Assembly: GCA_046295655.1 (NCBI GenBank)
Contig: JBKBMT010000005.1
Coordinates: 1-64,000, forward strand
Reading direction: 5' to 3'
Source: JBKBMT01 sp046295655
Lineage (GTDB): Bacteria; Pseudomonadota; Alphaproteobacteria; Rhodobacterales; Rhodobacteraceae
Length of the DNA: 64,000 bases
The notes under the pieces were generated by a model that saw only the letters and a program-made list of their open reading frames with translations, did no database searches and had not been told where the DNA came from. Both the position numbers and the translations under genes were made by a program. The first letter of the stretch is position 1. Every line of letters begins with the position of its first letter. Shown in pieces: positions 15,893 to 25,663 of the stretch.

Positions 15893-16681
15893 TCAGCGGA
15901 ACGCCGCGCAGGGATCGGGGCGGGGGTGGGGGTCGGTCACGATCCAAAGGTCGAAGGGCGCATCCGGGCCGGGGTCGGATTCAAGCTGCCCGACCGACAG
16001 CACCGACAGCTCTGGCGCGGCGCGTGCGATCTTGGCGGGCACGCCGATGTCGCGCCGCGCATGTCCGGTGCCGGTGATGACCACGACCGGCGCCCCGTGG
16101 GCCGCGACCGCCTCGATCGCGGCACGGGCAAGGACTGCATCGCGCAGGCGTTGAGCAGCAACCATCCCCGGCAGTATCGCCTCGGGCAGCGCATCGCAGT
16201 GGACTGCCATCTGTTCGGCCTCGCGCCCTGCCTGATCCTCGGCCCCGAGCGCCCGGTCGAGCCCGAAGGACGCGGCGCCCGGACCAAAGACTTCGGCCAG
16301 CGGTTCATCGAAGGCCCGCCGCGCCTCGGTCCGCGGCACCGCCGCGCCGATGATCGCCGCTTCGGGCGCCGCGACGAAGATCGGGTGGTAGAGCGCGAAG
16401 TCGGGCCAGCCGCTTTCCGCCCAGCCCAGCGCCGTGGCCAGCGCATCCGCATCCCCGCGCAGATCGGATGTCGCGCGGGCGGCCTGTTCCGGGGTCAGCA
16501 TCTCGAACACGATTGCTGTCGGTTGCAGCGAGGCCACCGCCATCGCCTGGTTTTCGTGGTGCAGCGGGTTGTCGTGGACTTCTCCCAGGATGACCACTTG
16601 CGCCGGAGGCAGCGACGACAGCGCTTCCGGCGCGATGGGGCGCGCACCCGCGACGACGGCCCAGAAAAGGGCGCCGATCAG
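15893..16681 (-). CDS. ChaN-like haem-binding lipoprotein family protein (CTG start proposed)
   Basis: The 262-residue protein matches the ChaN/DUF399 family (PF04187): VVILGEVHDNPLHHENQAMA near the start, IVFEMLTPEQA, then VVVITGTGHARRDIGVPAK. ChaN in Campylobacter binds haem at the membrane, but family functions are diverse. No ATG, GTG or TTG exists upstream of the conserved core in this frame for over 80 codons except an ATG far inside rpoH. The best start is CTG at 16681, overlapping the rpoH stop as CTGA and giving a hydrophobic leader MIGALFWAVVAGARP. A GTG in VVILGEV would remove the leader. Coupled to rpoH. Confidence 0.7.
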   Translation of the reverse strand: MIGALFWAVVAGARPIAPEALSSLPPAQVVILGEVHDNPLHHENQAMAVASLQPTAIVFEMLTPEQAARATSDLRGDADALATALGWAESGWPDFALYHPIFVAAPEAAIIGAAVPRTEARRAFDEPLAEVFGPGAASFGLDRALGAEDQAGREAEQMAVHCDALPEAILPGMVAAQRLRDAVLARAAIEAVAAHGAPVVVITGTGHARRDIGVPAKIARAAPELSVLSVGQLESDPGPDAPFDLWIVTDPHPRPDPCAAFR

Positions 16682-17556
16682 GACAGGAAGTGCCGCACCT
16701 CGCGCGACTGGCTTTCCAGCAACCGGCGCATCTTCTGGAAGGCCGCTGCCTCGAGCTGACGCACACGCTCCTTCGACAGCCCGAGTTCCTGGCCGAGGCT
16801 TTCCAGCGTCCGCGGTTCGTCCCGCAGCTTTCGCTCCGTCACTATGTAGCGTTCGCGCGGATTCAGCCCCCGAAGCGCGGTGATCAGCCATTCCCGCAAC
16901 CGTTCGGTATCGACGCGGTCCTCGACAATCGCCGCCGCCTGGTCCGCCTCGTCCTCCAGCGCGTCGATCCATTCGCGGCCGTCCTCATCGGTGGACTGGG
17001 TAGCGTTCAGCGAAAAGTCGCTGCCCGACAGCCGGCCCTCCATCATCTCAACATCGGTCAGCGGCACGCCGACCTCATGCGCAATCATCTCGCGCAGCTG
17101 GTGGGCGTCAAGCGTCTCGCCGCGTGCCCGCGCCTCGCGCTCCAGCCGGGCCTGGACCCGCCGCATGTTGAAGAACAACGCCTTCTGGCTGGAGGTCGAT
17201 CCGGTGCGCACCATCGACCAGTTGCGCATCACGTAGTCCTGGATCGAGGCCTTGATCCACCAGACGGCGTAGGTCGAGAAGCGCACGCCGCGGTCGGGGT
17301 CGAACTTGTCGGCGGCCTTCATGAGCCCCAGACCCGCCTCCTGGATCAGATCGTTCATCGGCGCACCGTAGCGGCGGAACTTGGAGGCCATCGAGATCGC
17401 AAGCCGCATGTAGGCGGTGATGAGCCGGTGCAGCGCCGCCTCGTCGCGATGGTCGCGCCAGGCATAGGCCAGCTTCAGTTCGGTATCCGCATCCAGCAGT
17501 TCCGCCCGCATCGCCTGACGGGACATGCCGAAATCGCCGTATCCATCGAGTGCCAT
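16678..17556 (-). CDS. rpoH: RNA polymerase sigma-32 family factor
   Basis: A 292-residue sigma factor. Region 2 includes RLAISMASKFRRYGAPMNDLIQEAGLGLMKAADKFDP and RFSTYAVWWIKASIQDYV, which contacts -10 DNA and core. The RpoH box appears as SQKALFFNMR. Region 4 ends in LESLGQELGLSKERVRQLE, the -35 HTH. Length and order fit RpoH. The start MALDGYGDFG and the candidate sigma-E promoter upstream suggest the RpoHII type, which drives singlet-oxygen responses in Rhodobacter, but paralogue assignment needs comparison. The downstream ChaN-like gene overlaps its stop. Confidence 0.93.
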   Translation of the reverse strand: MALDGYGDFGMSRQAMRAELLDADTELKLAYAWRDHRDEAALHRLITAYMRLAISMASKFRRYGAPMNDLIQEAGLGLMKAADKFDPDRGVRFSTYAVWWIKASIQDYVMRNWSMVRTGSTSSQKALFFNMRRVQARLEREARARGETLDAHQLREMIAHEVGVPLTDVEMMEGRLSGSDFSLNATQSTDEDGREWIDALEDEADQAAAIVEDRVDTERLREWLITALRGLNPRERYIVTERKLRDEPRTLESLGQELGLSKERVRQLEAAAFQKMRRLLESQSREVRHFLS

Positions 17557-17594
17557 GTCATGCTCCCCCGGTCATCATGCGCGACCTTTGCCCT

Positions 17595-17624
17595 GTTCTA
17601 CGGGACCGGACGGCAGACGGATCA
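17595..17624 (-). promoter_or_regulatory. Candidate sigma-E (ECF) promoter of rpoH
   Basis: On the minus strand, TGATCC (17619-17624) is followed after exactly 18 bp by TAGAAC (17595-17600), 38 bp before the rpoH start. This resembles the Rhodobacter sphaeroides RpoE consensus (TGATC, 18 bp, TAAG-like), which is known to drive rpoHII. The -10 match is partial. Confidence 0.5.
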
Positions 17625-17711
17625 CTCCGGCGGAAGGGCAATCCCGGGCGGCTTCATCCTTCGTTAACCGTTCTCCGCCGATGGTCGCCGCAGACCTCAT
17701 GGGGACGGGTT

Positions 17712-19226
17712 ATGACGGCACGGGCCCATACGGTGGCCTTTGAAGGGATCGAGGCACGGCTGGTCGAGGTGCAGTGCGCGGTCACGCCGGGCCTGCCATC
17801 GTTCTCGATCGTCGGACTGCCCGACAAGGCGGTGTCCGAAGCGCGCGAGCGGGTGCGCGCCGCCCTGGCCGCACTTTCGATCGCGCTGCCCTCGAAACGG
17901 ATCACGGTCAACCTGTCGCCCGCCGATCTGCCCAAGGAGGGATCGCATTTCGACCTGCCGGTGGCACTGGCGCTGCTTGCAGCGCTCGACGTTGTGCCGC
18001 GGGATGCCGTCGAGGGGGCGGTGGCGCTGGGCGAGCTTGCGCTCGACGGCACGCTGGTGCCGGTCCTCGGTGCCCTGCCCGCCGCGCTGGCCGCCGCCGG
18101 ATCGGACCGTCTGCTGCTGTGTCCCCGGGCCTGCGGGGCCGAAGCCGCCTGGGTCGGGGCGACGCAGGTGCTGGGCGCGGGCAGCCTGGCCGAGGTCGTG
18201 CGGCACTTCCTGGGGCAGATCGCGCTGACCCCGGCTACCGCCGGCGAGGTGCTGACGCCGCCGGGCACGCGCGACCTGCGCGACGTGAAGGGCCAGGAAC
18301 GGGCCAAGCGCGCGCTGGAGATCGCGGCTGCCGGGCGCCACCATCTCCTGATGATCGGCAGTCCCGGCTCGGGCAAGTCCATGCTGGCGGCGCGCCTGCC
18401 CGGCATCCTGCCGCCGCTGACCGCCGCCGAGGCGCTGGAAACCTCGATGATCCACTCGCTGGCGGGGCTTCTGGATGCCGGCGGCATCAGCCGCGCCCGG
18501 CCGTTCCGGGAACCCCATCACACCGCCTCGATGGCGGCGATCATCGGCGGCGGCCGGGGCGCGAAACCCGGCGAGGTGTCGCTGGCGCACAACGGGGTTC
18601 TGTTCCTCGACGAACTGCCCGAGTTCCAGCGCCCGGTCCTCGAGACCCTGCGCCAGCCGGTCGAGACAGGCGAGGTGGTGGTCGCCCGCGCCAATGCCCA
18701 TGTCCGCTATCCGTGCCGTTTCCTGCTGGTCGCCGCCGCGAACCCCTGCCGCTGCGGCCATCTTGCCGATCCGGCCCGTGCCTGTTCCCGCGCCCCAGCC
18801 TGCGGTGAAGATTACATCGGGCGCATCTCCGGGCCACTGATCGACCGGTTCGACCTGCGGCTGGAGGTGCCCCCGGTCCGCTATCGCGATCTGGACCTGC
18901 CGGCGGCGGGCGAGTCGTCGGCGACGGTCGCGCAGCGCATCGCCGAGGCGCGGGCCATCCAGTCACGTCGCTATGCCGACTGTCCGGGGTTGCGGGTCAA
19001 TGCCGACGCCGAGGGCGCGCTCCTGGAACGGATCGCCGCCCCGGATGCGGAGGGGCGCGAGGTTCTGGCCCGCGCGGCAGACCGTTTCGGCCTGACGGCG
19101 CGGGGCTATCACCGCGTGCTGCGCGTCGCCCGCACGATCGCCGACCTCGAAGGCAGCGAGAGCGTGCGACGGCCCCATGTCGCCGAGGCGCTGGGCTATC
19201 GGCTCAGCCTGCGCGAGCCGGCCTGA
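17712..19226 (+). CDS. comM: YifB/ComM-family Mg-chelatase-like AAA+ ATPase
   Basis: A 504-residue AAA+ protein. Residues 1-165 are the Lon-like ChlI domain ([33 protein letters not shown]). The AAA+ core has Walker A GSPGSGKS at about 217-224, Walker [10 protein letters not shown], and the AANPCRCGH loop with a zinc-like cysteine cluster CRCG...CSRAPAC. A C-terminal Mg_chelatase_C domain follows. ComM in Vibrio is a branch-migration helicase acting in natural transformation, and YifB homologues are widespread. The start ATG at 17712 gives the family N-terminus. It is divergent from rpoH. Confidence 0.93.
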   Translation: MTARAHTVAFEGIEARLVEVQCAVTPGLPSFSIVGLPDKAVSEARERVRAALAALSIALPSKRITVNLSPADLPKEGSHFDLPVALALLAALDVVPRDAVEGAVALGELALDGTLVPVLGALPAALAAAGSDRLLLCPRACGAEAAWVGATQVLGAGSLAEVVRHFLGQIALTPATAGEVLTPPGTRDLRDVKGQERAKRALEIAAAGRHHLLMIGSPGSGKSMLAARLPGILPPLTAAEALETSMIHSLAGLLDAGGISRARPFREPHHTASMAAIIGGGRGAKPGEVSLAHNGVLFLDELPEFQRPVLETLRQPVETGEVVVARANAHVRYPCRFLLVAAANPCRCGHLADPARACSRAPACGEDYIGRISGPLIDRFDLRLEVPPVRYRDLDLPAAGESSATVAQRIAEARAIQSRRYADCPGLRVNADAEGALLERIAAPDAEGREVLARAADRFGLTARGYHRVLRVARTIADLEGSESVRRPHVAEALGYRLSLREPA

Positions 19227-19236
19227 GCCCCGGCCC

Positions 19237-21168
19237 TCAGTCCCGCCCGGCCAGCAGGTCGGTCAACCGGACCGGCTGCGGCTGCCCTGCCGCCAGCGCG
19301 CGATATATCGCGACGCCTTCGGCCACCCGCATGATGTAGGTCCGGGTTTCGGCAAATGGCACCTGCTCGACCCAGTCCACCACATCGGTGGCCGGGCTGC
19401 GCGGATCACCCAGATCCGCGACCCAGGCGCGCGGACGCCCCGGCCCGGCGTTGTAGCCGGCCGCCACCAGCGCCAGCGACGGGCCGAATTCCTGTTCCAG
19501 ATGGGCCAGATAGGCCGAGCCAAGCGCGGCGTTGTAGGCCGGATCGACAGTCAGTCGCGGCACATCGTGCGGCAAGCCCAGCTTGTCCGCCATCAGCTTC
19601 GCCGTCCCCGGCATCAACTGCATCAGTCCGAGCGCACCGGCGGGGCTGACCGCGTCGATGCGGAACTCGCTTTCCCGGCGGGCGATCGACAGGGCCAGCG
19701 GACGCGGGACGGCAAGCCCGTCCGGCAGGATCGCAGGATCCGGGAAATAGAGCCCGGGCAATATCACCCCGCGCGCCGCCGCCATCTTGCCCAGCAGCAC
19801 TGCCAGATGCGCGTCGCCGAGATCGAGCGCAAGCGCCCCCAGCCCCGCCAGATCGCCGACCTCCAGCCCTGCGGCCAGGTGCAGAAGGAAGCGTCGGGCC
19901 AGCCCCGTGTCGCCCGCCTGATGCAGCAGCAGCGCCGCCTGCGTCAGCGACGAGCCGAAGAAGCCGGCCTGCCGCCAGTCCGGCAGATCGGGCGGGCCAA
20001 GCGCGGCCGGATCGAGCGGCGCGCCGATCCGTTCGGCGCTGAGCAGCCCGTAATAGGCCGTCAGGTGGGCCGCGCCCCGGCGATAGGATGCCTCGGCCTC
20101 GGCGGAGCGGCCGGCGGCCTCGTGTGCCCGGCCCTGCCAGTACTCGGCCCGGGATACCGAGATTGGCGTGGACACCGCCTTGCCCAGCGCCTCGAAATGG
20201 TTGAGCGCGCGGTCGGGATCCTGCATCCCGCGCAACGCCGCCCAGCCGGCAAGAAACTCGAGGTCGGCATAGGCCGCGCCGCCCGTCAGCCCGTGCGATG
20301 CCGCGATCCGCCAGGCCTCGGCCGTGCGGCCTGCACGCATCGCCGCCCGCGCCAGCACCGCCCGGCGACCGGCCCAGGCCTCGGCCCGGCCCAGCCGGGA
20401 CGGATCGGCGGACCGGTCGGCCAGGATCTCCAGCGCCGCATCGGTCCGGCCCTTCCGGCTGCGCCAGTCGAACCGGGCATGCGCCAGAAGCGGATGGTCG
20501 GCCAACGATGCAGGCACCGCCGCAACCTGCGCATCGACCCCGCTGCGGTCCTCGCGCAGAGCAAGGACCGCCTCGACCAGACGCTGCCAGTCGGCGGACA
20601 GAAGCGGCACCATCCGATGCGCCTCGGCCAGCCGCCCTGCCCAGAGCAGTGCCTCGGCCCGTGCGGGATGCCGGGCGGACAGCGCGGCGCCCTCGGCCGC
20701 CACCAGCGCCGCCTGATCCTCGGCGCTCAGCGAGAGCTCGGGCCAGAGGCGGGTCAGAAGCGCAACGGCCTCGTCGCCACGCCCCTCAGAGCGCAGCGCC
20801 GCGGCGAGGGCCAGAAGCCCGGCGCCCGTCGCCGGATCGGTCCCGTCGAAGAAGGCCAGAACCTCGGCCGCTGGCAGCCCTTCCAGCCGCGCCTCGGCAC
20901 GTTGCCTGACATGGTCGAGCGCCGGCCAGTCGGGGCGACGCGCGGCAAAGGCCAGCACCTCGGCGGGAGCGGCCGCATCGGACCGCAGCCGCAGCCATTC
21001 GACGACATCCGCGGCGACCGGGCCCGCCGGCGCGGCATGTTCCGCCGCCGCGGCCCAGTCCCGGACGGCCGCACGGGCCAGCGCCTCGGCCAGCGGGGTA
21101 GCCCCGGCGGGAGGTGCAGACAGAAGCAGAAGGGCCAGAAGGAGCGTTCGCAGCATGCGCGGCACCAT
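19237..21168 (-). CDS. Soluble lytic murein transglycosylase (Slt type)
   Basis: A 643-residue periplasmic enzyme that cleaves the MurNAc-GlcNAc bond to form 1,6-anhydroMurNAc. The signal peptide is residues 1-23 ([18 protein letters not shown]). A superhelical alpha domain of tandem repeats runs to about 440. The SLT catalytic domain has the Glu in [13 protein letters not shown], then [16 protein letters not shown] and [11 protein letters not shown]. The start at 21168 has an AGGGCGG site; 21156 (MLRTL) is equally plausible. It ends 10 bp from the comM stop and faces away from dapA. Length agrees with Slt70-like proteins. Confidence 0.92.
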   Translation of the reverse strand: MVPRMLRTLLLALLLLSAPPAGATPLAEALARAAVRDWAAAAEHAAPAGPVAADVVEWLRLRSDAAAPAEVLAFAARRPDWPALDHVRQRAEARLEGLPAAEVLAFFDGTDPATGAGLLALAAALRSEGRGDEAVALLTRLWPELSLSAEDQAALVAAEGAALSARHPARAEALLWAGRLAEAHRMVPLLSADWQRLVEAVLALREDRSGVDAQVAAVPASLADHPLLAHARFDWRSRKGRTDAALEILADRSADPSRLGRAEAWAGRRAVLARAAMRAGRTAEAWRIAASHGLTGGAAYADLEFLAGWAALRGMQDPDRALNHFEALGKAVSTPISVSRAEYWQGRAHEAAGRSAEAEASYRRGAAHLTAYYGLLSAERIGAPLDPAALGPPDLPDWRQAGFFGSSLTQAALLLHQAGDTGLARRFLLHLAAGLEVGDLAGLGALALDLGDAHLAVLLGKMAAARGVILPGLYFPDPAILPDGLAVPRPLALSIARRESEFRIDAVSPAGALGLMQLMPGTAKLMADKLGLPHDVPRLTVDPAYNAALGSAYLAHLEQEFGPSLALVAAGYNAGPGRPRAWVADLGDPRSPATDVVDWVEQVPFAETRTYIMRVAEGVAIYRALAAGQPQPVRLTDLLAGRD

Positions 21169-21303
21169 ATCCGCCCTGCCCGCCATCGCAACACACAAGC
21201 CCGCAAGCCCTCTGCCCCCGCTTGGCAAGCCCCCGCCGCGGGTCTAGGAAGGCGCCGGCCGCAAGGGCCCGAGTCGGAACCCGCGAAACCGGAGATGCGT
21301 GTC

Positions 21304-22179
21304 ATGTTCAAAGGGTCGATCCCTGCCCTGGTCACGCCGTTCAAGGACGGCGCGGTGGACTTCGACACGCTGAAGGATCTGGTGGAATGGCAGATCGCCG
21401 AGGGATCGGCCGGCCTCGTGCCGACCGGAACGACGGGCGAAAGCCCGACCCTCAGCCATGCCGAGCACAATGCGGTGGTCGAGGCGGTGGTGCGCTTCGC
21501 CGCCGGCAGGGTGCCGGTGATCGCCGGAACCGGCTCGAATTCGACGCTCGAGGCAATCGAGTTGACGCGGCATGCCGAACAGGCGGGCGCCGATGCCGCA
21601 CTGGTCGTGACGCCCTACTACAACAAGCCCACCCAGGCCGGGCTGATCGCCCATTTCACCGCAATCCACGATGCCACCCGCCTGCCGATCATCATCTACA
21701 ACATCCCCGGCCGGTCGGTGGTGGACATGACGCCCGAGACGATGGGCCAGCTTGCACGCCTGCCGCGGATCGTCGGCGTGAAGGATGCGACCGGCAAGCT
21801 GGAACGCGTGAGCCAGCAGCGCATGAGCTGCGGCCGGGACTTCATCCAGCTTTCCGGCGAGGATGCGACCGCGCTCGGCTTCAATGCGCAGGGCGGGGTC
21901 GGCTGCATCTCGGTGACGGCGAATGTGGCGCCGCGGCTGTGCGCCGAGTTCCAGGCGGCGACCCTGGCCGGCGACTATCGCACCGCGCTCGACTACCAGG
22001 ATCGGCTGATGCCGCTGCACGAGGCGATCTTCCTCGAGCCGGGCCTTGCCGGGGCGAAATACGGACTGTCGCTGCTGGGCCGCTGCCGGGACGAGGTGCG
22101 GCTGCCGCTGGTCGGGCTGACCGACGCCACCAAGGCGCGGATTCGCGATGCGATGCGCCATGCCGGTCTGGTCAACTGA
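21304..22179 (+). CDS. dapA: 4-hydroxy-tetrahydrodipicolinate synthase
   Basis: This 291-residue class I aldolase condenses pyruvate with aspartate semialdehyde in lysine and diaminopimelate synthesis. The Schiff-base residue is Lys160 in [10 protein letters not shown], the catalytic triad includes Thr44 in TGTTGES and Tyr132 in [10 protein letters not shown], and the GxxGE-type loop GTTGE binds the carboxylate. Length is standard. [13 protein letters not shown] is the family start, so the long open frame before it is not coding. Expressed divergently from the transglycosylase. Confidence 0.96.
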   Translation: MFKGSIPALVTPFKDGAVDFDTLKDLVEWQIAEGSAGLVPTGTTGESPTLSHAEHNAVVEAVVRFAAGRVPVIAGTGSNSTLEAIELTRHAEQAGADAALVVTPYYNKPTQAGLIAHFTAIHDATRLPIIIYNIPGRSVVDMTPETMGQLARLPRIVGVKDATGKLERVSQQRMSCGRDFIQLSGEDATALGFNAQGGVGCISVTANVAPRLCAEFQAATLAGDYRTALDYQDRLMPLHEAIFLEPGLAGAKYGLSLLGRCRDEVRLPLVGLTDATKARIRDAMRHAGLVN

Positions 22180-22420
22180 GCCGATTCGGCAGACCGGCAC
22201 GACAACCGACTGAACCGGTTAACATTTCCTGAAGGCAAGAACGATCCGTGGCCGGCGGGCCGGGGGCGGCACGGATCGTGCGCGGGGTATCGACAGTGCC
22301 CCGATCAGGTCGCTGTCGTGTCCGAAAAATGGCGAAATTCCGGTGCTTCTTGGGCACAAGGCCAGACCGGCCGCCACAGGACTTAACCGGCCCAGGGCCG
22401 CACCGGAAAGGAGAACACCC

Positions 22421-22984
22421 ATGTTCATGCATGATACCGCCAGCTTCTCGGCCGCCACCCGCGTCCTTCCCGTCACGGGCTTTGCCCGCCCGGTGCGGTC
22501 GGGCCTGGCCGCCGGCACCCGGATCGAGACGGCTTCCGGCTGGCGCGCGGTCGAAACGCTGGCACGCGGCGACCTCGTGCATACGCTGGACGGCGGGCTG
22601 CGGCCTCTGGTGCGCGTGGACCGCGACTGGATCATGCCCGGCGCGGGGGCGCGCCCGGTGATGGTGACGGGCGGCCTTTTCGGCACCTGCGCCGACCTGC
22701 TGCTGCTCGAAGGCCAGTGTCTTGCGCTGGAAACCGGCAACCCGCGGCCCGAACATGCGATCGCGCTCATTCCCGCCGGCGCGCTGCGCGGTCTGCCCGG
22801 CATCCGGCCGGTCGAGCTGCGCGAGCCCCTGCAGATCGTCACCCCCGTCTTTGCCGACGAGGAGGTGGTGTTCGCCAACACCGGCGTCCGGCTGCTCTGC
22901 CCTGGCGCCGACCCTGCCGCCCCGGCCTGGTTTGCCCGTCTGGACGACGGCCCGGCCCGGACGCTTGCGGCGCAGGCCGCCTGA
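22421..22984 (+). CDS. Small Hint-domain protein
   Basis: A 187-residue protein with one Hint_2 (intein/hedgehog-type) domain at about 27-165: [30 protein letters not shown], then [13 protein letters not shown] and [15 protein letters not shown]. The usual Hint cysteine just before the AGTRI strand is absent (SGLAAGT here), so self-splicing or cleavage is doubtful. In Rhodobacterales such domains usually sit at the C-terminus of larger secreted proteins; here nothing precedes it. AAAGGAG gives a strong ribosome site. Function unknown. It lies between dapA and smpB. Confidence 0.8.
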   Translation: MFMHDTASFSAATRVLPVTGFARPVRSGLAAGTRIETASGWRAVETLARGDLVHTLDGGLRPLVRVDRDWIMPGAGARPVMVTGGLFGTCADLLLLEGQCLALETGNPRPEHAIALIPAGALRGLPGIRPVELREPLQIVTPVFADEEVVFANTGVRLLCPGADPAAPAWFARLDDGPARTLAAQAA

Positions 22985-23030
22985 CCGCATACTGGACAGC
23001 GCATCGCGGCCGCCCTATCTCGGGGCGGCC

Positions 23031-23501
23031 ATGCAGAAGAAGTCAGACCCCAATTCGCGGCTGATCGCCGAGAACCGGCGCGCGCGCTTCGACTATCACA
23101 TCACCGAGGATCTGGAAGCCGGCATCGTGCTGACCGGGTCCGAGGTGAAGTCGCTGCGCAGCGGGCAGTCGAACATCGCCGAAAGCTACGCCTCGGTCGA
23201 GGGGGGCGAACTCTGGCTGATCAACAGCTATATCGCGGCACTCAAGCAGGCCGCGGTGTTCGGCCACGAGGAGCGGCGGCGGCGCAAGCTGCTTGTTTCC
23301 CGGCGGGAGCTTGCGCGCCTGCATCAGGCTGTCGGGCGCGAGGGGATGTCGATCGGGCCCCTGGTGATGTATTTCAACCACCGCGGCATCGTGAAGCTGA
23401 AACTCGGGATCGCGAAGGGCAAGAAGCTGGCCGACAAGCGCGAGACCGAGGCAAAGCGCGACTGGAACCGGCAGAAGGCGCGGCTTCTGAAACAGGGATG
23501 A
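23031..23501 (+). CDS. smpB: SsrA-binding protein
   Basis: A 156-residue protein that delivers tmRNA to stalled ribosomes. Signatures are [29 protein letters not shown], the [11 protein letters not shown] strand, [12 protein letters not shown] and a basic C-terminal tail [23 protein letters not shown], which inserts in the mRNA channel. Length is typical. The ssrA gene itself is not in the window. Its ATG follows the Hint gene by 46 bp on the same strand. Confidence 0.96.
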   Translation: MQKKSDPNSRLIAENRRARFDYHITEDLEAGIVLTGSEVKSLRSGQSNIAESYASVEGGELWLINSYIAALKQAAVFGHEERRRRKLLVSRRELARLHQAVGREGMSIGPLVMYFNHRGIVKLKLGIAKGKKLADKRETEAKRDWNRQKARLLKQG

Positions 23502-23565
23502 GCTGCGGCCCTTGCCTCCCGGCCCCTGCTGCCGATAAGGGGAGGATCGGCATGGGAGGGCAGGC

Positions 23566-24417
23566 ATGGCGGCAGACGATCCCCGGACGCTGGTTTCCAC
23601 CGACTGGCTCGAGGCACATCTGAAGGACCCGGACCTGCGGGTGATCGACGCGTCCTGGTATCTGCCGGCGATGGGCCGCGACGGCCGCGCCGAATACGAG
23701 GCCGCCCACATTCCGAACGCCCGGTTCTTCGACATCGACGAGATCTCGGACACCCGCTCGCCGCTGCCGCACATGGCCCCGCCGGCGGAGAAATTCGTGA
23801 GCCGGATGCGCGCCATGGGCATTGGCGACGGGCATCAGGTGGTGGTTTACGACGGCATGGGCATCTTCTCGGCGCCGCGTGTCTGGTGGACATTCCGCCT
23901 GATGGGAAAGATGGACGTGGCAGTGCTGGACGGCGGATTTCCGAAATGGCAGGCCGAGGGCCGCCCCGTCGAGGACATGCCGCCGGTCCTGCGCGAGCGC
24001 CACATCACCGTGCAGCGCCATGCCGGGCTGGTGAAGGATGTGACCCAGGTTGCGCAGGCGGCCAAGCTTGGCGCAGCCGAGATCATTGACGCGCGGCCCG
24101 CGGGTCGTTTCCGCGGCGACGAACCCGAGCCTCGGCCGGGTCTGCGGCCCGGACATATTCCGGGCTCCAGGAACCTGCCCTATGCCGAAGTCTTGAACGG
24201 CGACGGAACCATGAAGGATCCAGAGGCGCTGCGCGCGGCCTTCCGGGCCGCCGGCGTGGACCTGTCGCGCCCGGCGATCACCACCTGCGGTTCCGGTGTT
24301 TCGGCCGCGATCCTCAGCCTTGCGCTCGAACGGCTGGGGCATCGCGATCACGCGCTTTACGACGGATCCTGGGCCGAATGGGGCGCCTACGACGATCTGA
24401 AGGTCGAAAGGGGCTGA
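23566..24417 (+). CDS. sseA: 3-mercaptopyruvate sulfurtransferase
   Basis: A 283-residue two-domain rhodanese. The N-terminal inactive domain (residues 10-140) has VIDASWYLPAMGRD and AHIPNARFFDIDEISD. The active domain has Cys241 in the loop CGSGVSA, the motif that separates mercaptopyruvate sulfurtransferase from thiosulfate rhodanese. It moves sulfur from 3-mercaptopyruvate to a thiol or thioredoxin. The aminotransferase gene starts 4 bp after its stop, so cysteine or aromatic amino-acid transamination may feed it. Confidence 0.93.
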   Translation: MAADDPRTLVSTDWLEAHLKDPDLRVIDASWYLPAMGRDGRAEYEAAHIPNARFFDIDEISDTRSPLPHMAPPAEKFVSRMRAMGIGDGHQVVVYDGMGIFSAPRVWWTFRLMGKMDVAVLDGGFPKWQAEGRPVEDMPPVLRERHITVQRHAGLVKDVTQVAQAAKLGAAEIIDARPAGRFRGDEPEPRPGLRPGHIPGSRNLPYAEVLNGDGTMKDPEALRAAFRAAGVDLSRPAITTCGSGVSAAILSLALERLGHRDHALYDGSWAEWGAYDDLKVERG

Positions 24418-24421
24418 GCCG

Positions 24422-25603
24422 ATGTTCGAGACGCTGAAGCCGCAGCCGGCAGACAAGATCCTCGAACTGATGGCGATGTTCCGTGACGACCCGAGGCCGG
24501 GCAAGATCGACCTCGGCGTGGGCGTCTACAAGGACGCATCGGGACGGACGCCGGTGATGCGCGCGGTCAAGACCGCCGAGCGCCGCCTGTGGGAACGGGA
24601 GGACACCAAGACCTACACCGCCCTGACCGGCGATGCCGGTTTTCACGGCGCGATGGCGGGCCTTGTCCTCGGCGCGCCGCCGTCGGACCGCATCGCGGCG
24701 GCAGCGACGCCGGGGGGCACCGGCGCGATCCGGCAGGCATTGGAGCTCGTCCGCATCGCAAGTCCGGGTGCCACCGTATGGATGTCGGATCCCACCTGGC
24801 CGAACCACCCGGCCATCGTCGCGGCCCTCGGCCTCGGCGCCCGCAGCTACCGCTATTTCGACGCCGAGACCGGGGGCGTGGACGTGCCCGCGATGCTGTC
24901 CGATCTGGAACGGGCGAGGCCGGGCGACCTGGTGCTTCTGCACGGCTGCTGCCACAACCCGACCGGCGCGAACCTGAAGCCGGGCGACTGGGAGGCAGTT
25001 GCGGCGGTCCTTGAGCGCTCTGGCGCCACACCGCTCGTCGATCTGGCCTACCAGGGTTTCGGCGACGGGCTGGAGGCCGATGCGGCCGGCACGCGGATCG
25101 TTGCCGAACGCCTGCCCGAGGTCCTGATCGCGGCCTCCTGTTCGAAGAACTTCGGGATCTACCGGGAACGCACCGGGGTGCTGCTGGCGCTGACGCCCGT
25201 CGGAACCAAGACCGGCGTGCTACAGGGAAACCTTGCCGCGCTCAATCGGCTGAACTTCAGCTTCCCGCCCGATCACGGGGCGCGACTTGTCACCATGATC
25301 CTGACCGACCCCGACCTGCGCGCGGAGTGGGAGGCGGAACTGGAGGCGGTCCGGCTGTCGATGCTTGGGCTGCGCGAGCAACTGGCGCGCGAGCTGCGCG
25401 CGCAGACCGGATCGGACCGCTTCGGCTTCATCGCCCAGCATCGCGGCATGTTCTCGCGCCTCGGTCTGTCACCGGCGCAGGTTGCGAGGCTTCGCGGCGA
25501 ACATGCGATCTATGTCGTTGGCGATTCGCGCATCAACATCGCCGGGCTGAATCACGAGACGGTTCCGACGCTTGCGCGCGCGGTCGCGGCAGTCGGCGGT
25601 TGA
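24422..25603 (+). CDS. Aromatic/aspartate aminotransferase (class I)
   Basis: A 393-residue PLP enzyme of subgroup I-alpha. The Schiff-base Lys242 lies in SCSKNFGIYRERTG; the cofactor contacts include HGCCHNPTG and DLAYQGFGDG, and Arg residues in SDPTWPNH and near the C-terminus (DSRINIAG) bind substrate carboxylates. The length agrees with AspC/TyrB. Members transaminate aspartate and aromatic amino acids; the GCCHNPTG and tyrosine-rich pocket fit TyrB-like use. The tight spacing after sseA suggests an operon that could form mercaptopyruvate from cysteine and then use it. Confidence 0.92.
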   Translation: MFETLKPQPADKILELMAMFRDDPRPGKIDLGVGVYKDASGRTPVMRAVKTAERRLWEREDTKTYTALTGDAGFHGAMAGLVLGAPPSDRIAAAATPGGTGAIRQALELVRIASPGATVWMSDPTWPNHPAIVAALGLGARSYRYFDAETGGVDVPAMLSDLERARPGDLVLLHGCCHNPTGANLKPGDWEAVAAVLERSGATPLVDLAYQGFGDGLEADAAGTRIVAERLPEVLIAASCSKNFGIYRERTGVLLALTPVGTKTGVLQGNLAALNRLNFSFPPDHGARLVTMILTDPDLRAEWEAELEAVRLSMLGLREQLARELRAQTGSDRFGFIAQHRGMFSRLGLSPAQVARLRGEHAIYVVGDSRINIAGLNHETVPTLARAVAAVGG

Positions 25604-25663
25604 AGATCCATCGGGCAGGACATATCTTGGAGCGCGAATGTTTGCTGCGCCGAGAGGTTTTCG

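Noticed and set aside
19177..22179. A 1000-codon dapA with long N-terminal extension
   Set aside because: The part before 21304 is antisense to the transglycosylase and dapA is complete from MFKGSIP.
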